Below are positions 16,335 through 24,656 of a DNA stretch of 64,000 bases, one piece after another. This stretch comes from Xanthobacteraceae bacterium. GTDB taxonomy: Bacteria; Pseudomonadota; Alphaproteobacteria; Rhizobiales; Xanthobacteraceae. Numbering within the stretch: the first letter of the stretch is position 1; each line of letters begins with the position of its first letter. The stretch spans positions 1-64,000 of the forward strand of contig JALHRD010000029.1 of NCBI GenBank assembly GCA_022841625.1, read 5' to 3'. Position numbers and translations under genes: made by a program. Under the pieces are notes generated by a model, which saw nothing but the letters and a program-made list of their open reading frames with translations, did not search any database and was not told where the DNA came from.

Positions 16335-18731
16335 TCAAACCTTCCCCAGCGCCCGCAAGATCTTCTCCGGCGTGAACGGCATGTCGGTCAAGGGTATCGC
16401 GCCGAGCGGGCGCAATGCGTCATTGATGGCGTTCATCACCGCGCCCGGCGCGCCCGCGGTGCCGGCTTCGCCCGCGCCCTTGGCGCCAAGCTCGCTGTCG
16501 GCCGTCGGCGTCACCACATGGCCGACCTCGATGTCGGGCATCTCGGCGGCCATCGGCACCAGATAGTCGGCCATGTTGGCGTTGAGCATTTGGCCGCCCG
16601 TGTCATAGAGGCAGTGTTCGAACAACGCGCCGCCGATGCCCTGCACCACGCCGCCCCGGATCTGCTCGTCGACCAGTTGCGGATTGATGATGGTGCCGCA
16701 ATCCTCGATACACCAATGCTTCAACAGCGTCACGGCGCCGGTGCGGATGTCGACCTCGAGCCAGCTCGCCTGGATGCCGTTGGTGAAAGCGAACGGCCAG
16801 GCGCGCGGCACGTAATGCCGCGTTGCCATCAGCTCGGCCTGCACGCCGGCCGGCAGTGTGTCCGGACGGAAATAGGCGATGCGTGCCAACTCGTCGAGGC
16901 TGAGGCGCTCGGCGCCGGTATCGGCGTTCACGACGATGCCTTTACGGATGTCGAGGGTCTCGGGCTTGGCTTGCAAGATGCTGCCGGCAACCGCCAGCAC
17001 GTTGCCGCGCAGCGCCTTGCCGGCCTGCCATGCGGCCTCGCCGCCAATGCCGGCGGCGCGTGAGGCCCAGGTGCCGCCACCGTACGGCGTATTGTCAGTG
17101 TCGCCGGTGATCACCCGCACGCGTTCAATCGGCACGCCGAAGGCGCTTGCGACGCATTGCGCCATCACCGCTTCCGCGCCCTGGCCTTGTTCGGTGACGC
17201 CGGAATGGCAGAACACCGCGCCGGTTGCATCGAGCCGCACCGTGGCGCCGTCCTGCGCGGAGATGCGCGCGCCACCGACGCCATAGAATGCCGCCGACGG
17301 GTTGGTCACTTCGATGAAGCTCGCAAAGCCGATGCCACGATAGATTTTCCGCTCGCGCAGGCGGGCCTGTTCGGCGCGCAGCCCGGCATAGTTCATCATC
17401 GCGTCGAGATGGGCGAGCGACTCGTGGTGCGACAGCTTTTCGAACTTAATGCCGGACGGGCCCGATGCCGGATAGGCGTCATCAGCAATCAGATTGCGCC
17501 GCCTGATCTCCAGCGGGTCCATGCCGATCCTGGCGGCCGCCAGCTCGACCAGGCCCTCGGTCACGGCGGTGGCGATCGGATGGCCGACGGCGCGGTACTG
17601 GCACATCACGTTTTTGTTCTGGAACACCACGCGCGCCCGCGCCCGATAATTCGGGCAGGTATAGGGCCCGCCGGTGAGATTGACGATCTGATTGGCTTCG
17701 ATGCCCGAGGTGCGCGGATAGACCGAATAGGGGCCGATGCCGGTGAGGTCGTCGATCTCCCAAGCGGTGATGGTGCCGTCGTTCTTGACACCGATCTTCG
17801 CCTTCACGCGGTGGTCGCGGGCGTGGATATCGGTGACGAAGCTTTCGAAGCGATCGGCCACGAACTTCACCGGCCGCTTGAGCAGTTTCGACAGCGCCAC
17901 CACCGCCATCTCGTCGGCATAGGTATGGACCTTGATGCCGAACGAGCCACCGACATCTTTGGTGACCACCCGTACCTGATGTTCTTCAAGCCCGAGGTGC
18001 TTGGCGAACAGGTTCATCATCATGTGCGGCGCCTGGGTGCCGTGATAGACGGTTAGGCGTTGTTCACCGGGGTTCCAGTCGGCGACGATCGCACGCGGTT
18101 CGTTGGTGACGCCGGTGTGGCGGCCAAACACAAAGGTAGTCTCGACCACCACATCGGCCGCGGCAAATCCCTGGTCGGGATCGCCGGCGGTGTGCGCGCG
18201 CTCGAAGGTGAGGTTGTCGCCGAGTTCGGGATGAATCACCAGCGTTGCCGGGTCGAGCGCGGTCTCGGCATCGGTGACCGCGATGAGCGGCGTGTAGTCG
18301 ACCGCGAGTTTTTCGCAGGCGTCTTCGGCTTCGGCACGCGAACGCGCCACCACCGCGCAGACGGCTTCGCCCTGCCAGCAGGCGCGATCGACGGCAATGG
18401 CGTGCTGGGGCGCCGATTTGATGCCCTTAAGATGGGTGAGGACGCCGACCCAGGGCGTGATGACCTTCGACAGTTCAGCGCCCGTGACCACGGCAATGAC
18501 GCCGGGCGCGGCTTTCGCCGCAGCGACGTCGATTGCCTTGATGCGGGCATGGGCGTGCGGCGAGCGCGCGAAGGCGACATGCGCCATCCGGGGCAGTGTT
18601 ACGTCGCTGACGAATTGCGCGCGGCCTTGCGTCAGTCGCGCCAGGTTCGGCCGCGGCACCGAGCGGCCGATGTAGGAATTGGGCCGGTCGAGCACGGTGA
18701 GGGCGGGCGGATTGTCATCGGCGATTTTCAT
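16335..18731 (-). CDS. Molybdenum hydroxylase large subunit (xanthine dehydrogenase / CoxL family)
   Basis: A 798-residue molybdopterin-cytosine-dinucleotide-type subunit that hydroxylates an organic substrate with water. N-terminal PRPNLARLTQGRAQFVSDV is the family opening, the central GGSFGIKVHTYADE and CQYRAVGHP loops face the Mo site, and GAKGAGEAG ends with the catalytic Glu755. The active-site loop is not the AYxCSFR motif of true CO dehydrogenase, so the substrate is more likely an N-heterocycle or aldehyde. It overlaps the small subunit by 4 nt (18728-18731). No FAD-binding medium subunit is nearby. Confidence 0.9.
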   Translation of the reverse strand: MKIADDNPPALTVLDRPNSYIGRSVPRPNLARLTQGRAQFVSDVTLPRMAHVAFARSPHAHARIKAIDVAAAKAAPGVIAVVTGAELSKVITPWVGVLTHLKGIKSAPQHAIAVDRACWQGEAVCAVVARSRAEAEDACEKLAVDYTPLIAVTDAETALDPATLVIHPELGDNLTFERAHTAGDPDQGFAAADVVVETTFVFGRHTGVTNEPRAIVADWNPGEQRLTVYHGTQAPHMMMNLFAKHLGLEEHQVRVVTKDVGGSFGIKVHTYADEMAVVALSKLLKRPVKFVADRFESFVTDIHARDHRVKAKIGVKNDGTITAWEIDDLTGIGPYSVYPRTSGIEANQIVNLTGGPYTCPNYRARARVVFQNKNVMCQYRAVGHPIATAVTEGLVELAAARIGMDPLEIRRRNLIADDAYPASGPSGIKFEKLSHHESLAHLDAMMNYAGLRAEQARLRERKIYRGIGFASFIEVTNPSAAFYGVGGARISAQDGATVRLDATGAVFCHSGVTEQGQGAEAVMAQCVASAFGVPIERVRVITGDTDNTPYGGGTWASRAAGIGGEAAWQAGKALRGNVLAVAGSILQAKPETLDIRKGIVVNADTGAERLSLDELARIAYFRPDTLPAGVQAELMATRHYVPRAWPFAFTNGIQASWLEVDIRTGAVTLLKHWCIEDCGTIINPQLVDEQIRGGVVQGIGGALFEHCLYDTGGQMLNANMADYLVPMAAEMPDIEVGHVVTPTADSELGAKGAGEAGTAGAPGAVMNAINDALRPLGAIPLTDMPFTPEKILRALGKV

Positions 18732-19210
18732 TTGCGCGCTCCCGCCCGGGCCAGAGCCACCGCCTCGATCGCGTCGACAATCGCCTGATAGCCGGTGCAG
18801 CGGCAGTAATTGCCGGAGATGTGGTCGCGGATGGTCTCGCGGTCGGGGACGTTACCGTGGTGTAGCAGCGCCTGGGCGGAGAGCAGCATTCCCGGCGTGC
18901 AGAAGCCGCACTGCAGCGCGTTGCGTTTCTCGAACGCCGCCTGCAGGTCGGCGATCTCGCCGGAGTCCGAAACGCCCTCGATGGTGTCGACCCGCGCACC
19001 GTCGCATTGCACGGCCAGTATCAGGCAGCCGCGTATGACCTCGCCGTCGACGCGCACCGAGCAGGCGCCGCAGATACCGTGCTCGCAGCCGATATGGCTA
19101 CCGGTCAGACCCAGGGTCTCCCGCAGGAAATCGACCAAGGTCCGCCGCGGTTCGACGCTCTCGCGCACGGTCTCGCCATTGATGACGGCGGTGATGTCGA
19201 TGAGGGCCAC
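18728..19210 (-). CDS. Molybdenum hydroxylase [2Fe-2S] small subunit (CoxS-like)
   Basis: A 160-residue electron-transfer subunit with two [2Fe-2S] clusters. The plant-ferredoxin-type ligands are Cys42, 47, 50 and 62 (CEHGICGAC then RGC), and the second helical cluster has Cys101, 104, 136 and 138 (CGFC and CRC). It carries electrons from the Mo centre of the downstream large subunit, to which it is translationally coupled. It has no twin-arginine signal, so the complex is either cytoplasmic or exported by another subunit. Confidence 0.94.
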   Translation of the reverse strand: MALIDITAVINGETVRESVEPRRTLVDFLRETLGLTGSHIGCEHGICGACSVRVDGEVIRGCLILAVQCDGARVDTIEGVSDSGEIADLQAAFEKRNALQCGFCTPGMLLSAQALLHHGNVPDRETIRDHISGNYCRCTGYQAIVDAIEAVALARAGARK

Positions 19211-19326
19211 GGCGTCTCCCTGCGCGCGCCGGTTTTTGTCGTTATGTCATTACATTGCGCGTTGGGTATTGATAACATCCCGCCTGCGCCGATGTCATCG
19301 GCATGAATCGGCGGTTGGGGAGTGGG

Positions 19327-20112
19327 ATGGCAGGAGAATTTGCAGGAAAAGTCGTGGTCGTCACCGGCGGGAGCCGCGGGATTGGCCGGGGTATTGCGCT
19401 CGCGTTTGCACGCGCGGGGGCGCAGACCGTGATTGCATCGTCCTCGGCCGATAATCTCGCCGCCGCCGCCAAAGCGATCGCCCAGGCCGGGCCGGAGCCG
19501 CTTGCGGTCGCCGGCGACCTGCGCAAGCTTGCCGACTGCGAGCAATTGTTTGCCAAAGTGAAGGAAAGTTTCGGGCGCTGCGATATCCTGGTCAACAATG
19601 CCGGCCGTACCCGCGCCGGCAATTTCCTGGAACTGCCCGACGAAGCTTTTTTCGATGGCTTCGCACTCAAATACCACGCCGCGATCCGGCTGACCCGGCT
19701 GTTCTGGCCGATGCTGAAGACCGCGCAGGGCCATGTGGTCAATATTGTCGGCGGCGCCGCGCGCTCGCCGGAACCTGAGTTCACCGTCGGTAGTTCGGTC
19801 AATGCGGCGCTGGCGAATGCGTCCAAGGGGCTGTCCAAGCTCGGCATGCGCGACGGCATCAATGTCAACGTCATCCACCCCGGCAACACGCGAACCGAAC
19901 GACAAGAAGAGCTCCTGGCGCAGCGCGCCCAGGCGACCGGCAAGCCGGTCGAGGAACTGCGCGCCGCCGCCCTTGCCAAGAGCGGCATCCGTCGGGTCGG
20001 CGAGGTCGAGGACGTGGCGGCGCTGGCGCTGTTTCTGTGCTCGGAGAAATCGCGTCACATCCAGGGCACGGCGATTGCGGTCGATGGCGGGGCCACCGTC
20101 GGATATTATTGA
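19327..20112 (+). CDS. SDR-fold protein lacking the Ser-Tyr-Lys catalytic residues
   Basis: 261 residues with an intact cofactor motif TGGSRGIG (13-20) and NNAG (90-93). The catalytic positions are changed: where NISS is expected it has NIVGG (139-143), and where YxxxK is expected it has GSSVN (155-159). The start at 19327 follows GGGGAG; an upstream ATG at 19303 has no ribosome site. It is divergent from the molybdenum hydroxylase small subunit and 4 nt upstream of aroE. It may bind NAD(P) without being a normal dehydrogenase, or use a different proton relay. Confidence 0.82.
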   Translation: MAGEFAGKVVVVTGGSRGIGRGIALAFARAGAQTVIASSSADNLAAAAKAIAQAGPEPLAVAGDLRKLADCEQLFAKVKESFGRCDILVNNAGRTRAGNFLELPDEAFFDGFALKYHAAIRLTRLFWPMLKTAQGHVVNIVGGAARSPEPEFTVGSSVNAALANASKGLSKLGMRDGINVNVIHPGNTRTERQEELLAQRAQATGKPVEELRAAALAKSGIRRVGEVEDVAALALFLCSEKSRHIQGTAIAVDGGATVGYY

Positions 20113-20116
20113 AATA

Positions 20117-20962
20117 ATGCCCGCCAAACCCAAAGCTGCATGCGTGATCGGCTGGCCGGTCGAGCACTCCCGCTCGCCGCTGATCCATGGCTATTGGATC
20201 AAGCAGCATCGACTTGACGCCGAATATCGGCGCGAAGCGGTGCCGCCGGAGAAATTCGCCGATTTCGTCGGCCACCTGGCCGAGCATGGCTATGTCGGCG
20301 CCAATGTAACAATCCCGAACAAGGAGGCGGCGCGCGCCTTATCGAAGGCCGATGACCGCGCCGAGAGGGTCGGCGCGGCCAATACGCTCTGGCTCGACGG
20401 CGCCACGCTGCGATCGACCAACACCGATGTCGAAGGCTTCATCAACAATCTCGATGCGACGACGCCCGGCTGGAATCGCGGGCTGGAAACCGTCGTGGTG
20501 CTGGGCGCCGGCGGAACGGCGCGCGCTGTCGTGTATGGGTTGAGCGAGCGCGGCGTCAGCTGGATTCATGTCGTCAACCGGACCTTGGAGCGGGCGAAGG
20601 CGTTGAGCGACGCATTCGGCCCGCGGGTCCATCCGGTGCGCTGGGAAGAATTGGGTGGGCTCATGTCCAGTGCCGGCCTGCTCGTGAACACGACATCGCT
20701 TGGAATGGCCGGCGCGCCGCCGCTGAAAATCAATATCAGCAAACTTCCGGCCAGCGCGGTGGTTGCCGACGTGGTTTACGCACCGCTCGAAACCGCGTTG
20801 CTCGCCGCCGCGCGCGCGCGCGGACTGCGCACCGTCGACGGTCTCGGTATGTTGCTGCACCAGGCGGTGGGCGGATTCGAGCGGTGGTTCGGCGTCCGTC
20901 CGGAGGTCACGTCTGAACTGCGCGCCGTGGTCGAGGCCGATCTGCGCCGCGATCAGGCGTGA
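20117..20962 (+). CDS. aroE: Shikimate dehydrogenase (AroE)
   Basis: A 281-residue NADP-dependent enzyme that reduces 3-dehydroshikimate. The substrate-binding Ser pair is in HSRSP (17-21), catalytic Lys69 in NVTIPNKE and Asp104 in TNTDVEG. The cofactor loop GAGGTAR (130-136) and NRT (154-156) favour NADPH. The length is normal. The gene follows the degenerate SDR by 4 nt, not the coaE/dnaQ neighbourhood that usually holds the biosynthetic aroE in Rhizobiales. It could therefore be a second, catabolic quinate/shikimate enzyme; the sequence alone does not decide this. Confidence 0.92.
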   Translation: MPAKPKAACVIGWPVEHSRSPLIHGYWIKQHRLDAEYRREAVPPEKFADFVGHLAEHGYVGANVTIPNKEAARALSKADDRAERVGAANTLWLDGATLRSTNTDVEGFINNLDATTPGWNRGLETVVVLGAGGTARAVVYGLSERGVSWIHVVNRTLERAKALSDAFGPRVHPVRWEELGGLMSSAGLLVNTTSLGMAGAPPLKINISKLPASAVVADVVYAPLETALLAAARARGLRTVDGLGMLLHQAVGGFERWFGVRPEVTSELRAVVEADLRRDQA

Positions 20963-21115
20963 CAGCGCGGAATTGCCGCCGCCAGGAATCAGGAATAGCG
21001 CGCGGGTGCGCAGGGTTTTTCATAGGGATGGCCAAGACGCGGAATGTCGGTTCGTGCCATAATGCAGTACCGCGCCCACAAAACACCAATAACGGCGAGG
21101 TTCGGGAGGGTTGTC

Positions 21116-21736
21116 ATGCAAAAGCCAACGCAATTTATTGCTATGATCGCCGCTGTCGCTGTGCTTGCCGCCGCGTCGGCGCTGGCGCAAAAGCCGCAGA
21201 CCCAGGTCGTCAAGGGCAAGGTGGCCGCGGTCGAAGGTTCGACGGTGGTGGTGGACCAAGCCAAAGGCGGCCAGGCCAAGGTCAAGCTCAACGACAAGGC
21301 TGTCATTATGACGGTGGGGCGCGCCAGCCTGGCCGAAGTCGCGGTCGGCGCTTTCATTGGCGTTGGCGCCATGCCGCAGGCGGACGGCAGCCAGAAAGCC
21401 ATTCGGGTGATGATCTTCCCCGAGATGCAGCGCGGCACCGGCGAGGGTCACTATCCGTGGACGACCCCCGGCAGTGTGCCCAATAGCACCATGACCAATG
21501 CGACCGTTGATACCACTGTCGAAAGCCTTGATGGTCAGGTGCTGACCGTAAAATACAAGGGCGGGACACAGAAGATCATCATCGGCAAGGATGCTCAGAT
21601 ATTGTCGAATATCCCGGGCGGCATGGCCGATCTTAAGCCCGGCGTGGCCATCACCGTTCCGGCCGCGCAGTTGAATGACGATGGCACGTTCCAGACGTCG
21701 CGCGTCAACATTGGCCGCGGCGACTATGTTCCTTGA
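21116..21736 (+). CDS. Secreted protein of unknown function, tandem paralogue 1 of 3
   Basis: A 206-residue exported protein (signal peptide 1-24, ending ASALAQ; RBS GGGAGGG at 21104-21110). The mature part looks like two small beta domains with a repeated pattern V-G-x-V-x-x-V-D-G-x-x-V-V, similar to DUF5666-type proteins. The central block AMPQADGSQKAIRVMIF, then RGTGEGHYPW and TMTNATVDTTV, is shared almost verbatim with the next two genes. No catalytic motif or membrane anchor is visible. Function unknown; a periplasmic binding or coat role is a guess. Confidence 0.85.
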   Translation: MQKPTQFIAMIAAVAVLAAASALAQKPQTQVVKGKVAAVEGSTVVVDQAKGGQAKVKLNDKAVIMTVGRASLAEVAVGAFIGVGAMPQADGSQKAIRVMIFPEMQRGTGEGHYPWTTPGSVPNSTMTNATVDTTVESLDGQVLTVKYKGGTQKIIIGKDAQILSNIPGGMADLKPGVAITVPAAQLNDDGTFQTSRVNIGRGDYVP

Positions 21737-21761
21737 CAGTGTGATTTTGGAGGAGAAAAAA

Positions 21762-22391
21762 GTGCGCAAGATCCTACACGTCATGTTCGCGGCCGTTGCC
21801 GTCAGTGCGCTGGTCGTTACTTCGATCAGCTATGCGCAACAGAAAGTGGTGCGCATTCGCGGCACCATCGAAAAGATCGACGGACAGAATCTTGAGGTCA
21901 AATCGCGTGACGGCAAGAACTTCAAGGTCCTGGTATCCGAGAAGGCTCGCTTCACCGCGATTGTCAGCGCCACGCTCGCGGATCTCACGCCCGATACCTA
22001 TATCGGTGTCACCGCCATGCCGGAGGCCGATGGCAGCCAGCGCGCGGTCGCGATCCATATTTTCCAGCCGGCGCAGCGCGGCACCGGCGAGGGCCACCGG
22101 CCGTGGGACTTGCAGCCTGGTAGCACCATGACCAACGCCGCCATCGCTACCACCGTGGCCGGCACCGACGGTCAGGTGGTCACGGTCCGCTACAAGGAAA
22201 AAGACAAGGTCGACGAGAAGCGTGTGATTGTCACCTCAAAGACCGTCATCGTCCGTTATGTTCCGGGCGACCGTGCCGAGCTCAAGCCGGGCGTGCGGGT
22301 GTTCCTCAACAATGCCAATGCGATATCCGAGGACACGATCGAAGCGCCAACCGTCAGCTATGGTCGCGACGGCATCACGCCGCCAATGTAG
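21762..22391 (+). CDS. Secreted protein of unknown function, tandem paralogue 2 of 3
   Basis: 209 residues from a GTG at 21762, preceded by GGAGGAG at 21749-21755. The signal peptide ends around SISYAQQ. It keeps the shared blocks AMPEADGSQRAV, RGTGEGHRPW and TMTNAAIATTV, but has a longer loop KYKEKDKVDEK-type insertion near residue 145 and lacks the Asn-Arg end of the others. It is the most divergent of the three. It lies 25 nt after paralogue 1 and 10 nt before paralogue 3, so all three should be one transcript. Confidence 0.84.
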   Translation: MRKILHVMFAAVAVSALVVTSISYAQQKVVRIRGTIEKIDGQNLEVKSRDGKNFKVLVSEKARFTAIVSATLADLTPDTYIGVTAMPEADGSQRAVAIHIFQPAQRGTGEGHRPWDLQPGSTMTNAAIATTVAGTDGQVVTVRYKEKDKVDEKRVIVTSKTVIVRYVPGDRAELKPGVRVFLNNANAISEDTIEAPTVSYGRDGITPPM

Positions 22392-22401
22392 GGAGATCAT
22401 C

Positions 22402-22998
22402 ATGATCAGGACATTCGCAAGTGTAGCCTTCGCCACAGCGCTCATCGTTACGGCGGCATTGGCGCAGCAGAAGACCGTTCGCGTTGTCGGCAGCATCGTT
22501 GGGGTCGATGGTCCGATCATCGTAGTCCAGCAGAAGAGCGGCGAGGCGCGCGTGAGATTGAGCGACAAGGTCGCGGTCTACGGCGTGATCCGCGCGACCC
22601 TTGCCGACGTGAAGCCTGGGGCTTTCATCGGGGTTGGCGCGATGCCACAGGCCGATGGCAGCCAGAAGGCGATCCGGGTGATGATCTTCGCCGAAGAGCA
22701 GCGCGGCACCGGCGAAGGCCATCGCCCCTGGAATCGGCCGGGCACGACCATGACCAACGCCACTGTCGATACGACAGTAGCGGGCGTCGACGGCCAAGTG
22801 TTGCGGGTCAAGTATAAGGACGGCGAGCAGCGCATCGTCATTGGCGCGGACGCCGCCATCATGGCTTACGTGGTCGGGAGCCGCGACGAGCTGAAACCCG
22901 GCGCCAACATTGCCATCAATGCCGCCGATCCGAAACCGGACGGCTCGTTTGAAGCCTCGCGGGTCAATGTCGGCCGCGGTGCGGTGTTGCCGGATTAA
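22402..22998 (+). CDS. Secreted protein of unknown function, tandem paralogue 3 of 3
   Basis: 198 residues with a signal peptide ending TAALAQQ; RBS GGGAG at 22391-22395. It is closest to paralogue 1: AMPQADGSQKAIRVMIF is identical, followed by RGTGEGHRPW, TMTNATVDTTVAGVDGQV, and the ending SRVNVGRGAV resembles SRVNIGRGDY in paralogue 1. The conserved GEGH-PW is the only histidine-containing motif common to all three. The next gene downstream is the sigma-54-controlled cyanate/nitrate operon, which has its own promoter. Confidence 0.85.
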   Translation: MIRTFASVAFATALIVTAALAQQKTVRVVGSIVGVDGPIIVVQQKSGEARVRLSDKVAVYGVIRATLADVKPGAFIGVGAMPQADGSQKAIRVMIFAEEQRGTGEGHRPWNRPGTTMTNATVDTTVAGVDGQVLRVKYKDGEQRIVIGADAAIMAYVVGSRDELKPGANIAINAADPKPDGSFEASRVNVGRGAVLPD

Positions 22999-23126
22999 CC
23001 AACGCCCGATCGATCGGGTGTTGAAATCATAGGCGGTCGCTCGACGGCCGCTGCTCAAAAATTCATCGCGCCGCACAGTTTTATTGCTTCCCAGGCTGCC
23101 AAAGAGGCGGAAATTCGCCCGTGGTT

Positions 23127-23143
23127 CTGGCACGGATGTTGCT
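23127..23143 (+). promoter_or_regulatory. Sigma-54 (RpoN) promoter of the cyanate/nitrate operon
   Basis: CTGGCACGGATGTTGCT matches the -24/-12 consensus YTGGCACGrNNNTTGCW at every fixed position, with the correct 10-nt distance between the GG and GC doublets. The predicted start of transcription is near 23154, giving a leader of about 46 nt before the ATG at 23200. This suggests nitrogen control through NtrC or a similar activator. No clear NtrC palindrome was found upstream by eye. Confidence 0.85.
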
Positions 23144-23199
23144 GATTACCTGCCGCAGCATGTTGCGCCCAACGGCGTCATCGCGCGCGGGAGAGTGTC

Positions 23200-24582
23200 A
23201 TGTCTACTTTCGACAATCCGTTCGATTCACAGCGGCCATTGAGCCGGTTGGGTTGCAGCTGCGGGCGGCATGCGACCGAGAGCGATCACACGCGCGAAGC
23301 GCAATTGCAATGCGTCCCGATTGAGAGCGAGGACAAGCGTTACGAGGTGGTCGTTGCCGGCGCGGTGATGCGCAAGCTGTTCCCGCAGGACGCCGCGCGC
23401 CGCGAATTTCTCAAGGCTGTCGGCGCTTCGACCGCCTTGGCCGCGATTGCGCAATTCTTCCCGCTCAAGATTGCGACCGAGGTGTTCGCGCAATCCGGGC
23501 CAATCGAGAAGAAGGCGCTCAAGGTCGGGTTCATTCCAATCACTTGCGCCACGCCGATCATCATGGCGGAACCGATGGGCTTCTATAGGCGCCATGGCCT
23601 CGACGTCGAGGTGATCAAGACCGCCGGCTGGGCGGTGATCCGAGACAAGACCATCAACAAGGAATACGACGCGGCGCATATGCTGTCGCCGATGCCGATT
23701 GCAATCACGCTCGGGGTCGGATCGAAGCCGATTCCCTACACCATGCCGGCGGTGGAGAACATCAACGGCCAGGCGATCACCCTGTCGGTCAAGCATAAGG
23801 ATCGGCGCGATCCGAAATCATGGAAGGGATTCCGGTTCGCGGTGCCGTTCGACTTCTCCATGCACAACTACTTGCTGCGCTATTACGTCGCCGAGCATGG
23901 CCTCGATCCCGACCAGGATATTCAAATTCGCGCGGTGCCGCCGCCGGAGATGGTCGCCAACCTGCGCGCCGACAATATCGACGGCTTCCTGGGGCCGGAC
24001 CCGATGAACCAGCGTGCGGTGTTCGATGGCGTCGGATTCATCCACATTCTATCGAAGGAGATCTGGGACGGGCACCCCTGCTGCGCATTCGCGGCTTCGC
24101 AGGAATTCGTCAAGACCATGCCGAACACCTATGCGGCGCTGCTCAAGGCGATCATCGAGGCCACCGCCTTTGCCTCCAAGGCGGAAAACCGCAAGCAGAT
24201 CGCGGAGGCGATTGCGCCGCCAAACTACATCAATCAGCCGGTCACCGTGTTGGAGCAAGTCCTGACCGGCACCTTCGCCGACGGACTCGGCAAGGTGCAG
24301 CGCGTGCCCGACCGGGTCGATTTCGATCCGTTCCCCTGGGAGTCGTTTGCGATCTGGATCATGACCCAGATGAAGCGCTGGGGTCAGATCAAGGGCGATG
24401 TCGACTACGCCGCTGTCGCCAAGCAGGTCTATCTCGCAACCGACACGACGCGGCTGATGAAGGAAGTCGGTCTCACGCCGCCGTCGGCGACCACAAAATC
24501 CTTTGCGGTCATGGGCAAGACCTTCGATCCATCCAAGCCCGAGGAATACGTCAAGAGCTTCAAGATCGGAAGAGGTTCTTAA
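23200..24582 (+). CDS. ABC transporter substrate-binding protein, nitrate/cyanate type (NrtA/CmpA family)
   Basis: A 460-residue binding protein. The N-terminal region has a CSCGRH motif (19-24) and an export signal around 65-96 (DAARREFLKAVGAS then hydrophobic, ending EVFAQ). The ligand domain begins KKALKVGFIPITCATP, followed by GFYRRHGLDVEV and ENINGQAITL. It captures nitrate, nitrite or cyanate for the permease and ATPase encoded next. Cyanase at the end of the operon makes cyanate the likeliest ligand. RBS GGGAGAG just upstream; transcription from the sigma-54 promoter. Confidence 0.9.
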   Translation: MSTFDNPFDSQRPLSRLGCSCGRHATESDHTREAQLQCVPIESEDKRYEVVVAGAVMRKLFPQDAARREFLKAVGASTALAAIAQFFPLKIATEVFAQSGPIEKKALKVGFIPITCATPIIMAEPMGFYRRHGLDVEVIKTAGWAVIRDKTINKEYDAAHMLSPMPIAITLGVGSKPIPYTMPAVENINGQAITLSVKHKDRRDPKSWKGFRFAVPFDFSMHNYLLRYYVAEHGLDPDQDIQIRAVPPPEMVANLRADNIDGFLGPDPMNQRAVFDGVGFIHILSKEIWDGHPCCAFAASQEFVKTMPNTYAALLKAIIEATAFASKAENRKQIAEAIAPPNYINQPVTVLEQVLTGTFADGLGKVQRVPDRVDFDPFPWESFAIWIMTQMKRWGQIKGDVDYAAVAKQVYLATDTTRLMKEVGLTPPSATTKSFAVMGKTFDPSKPEEYVKSFKIGRGS

Positions 24583-24656
24583 GCGATGCTGCACGCGCCG
24601 GGCGTCAATCATCACGGGCACGACGCAGCTCCCGTCGCGTGCGGGAAGACGATGTC

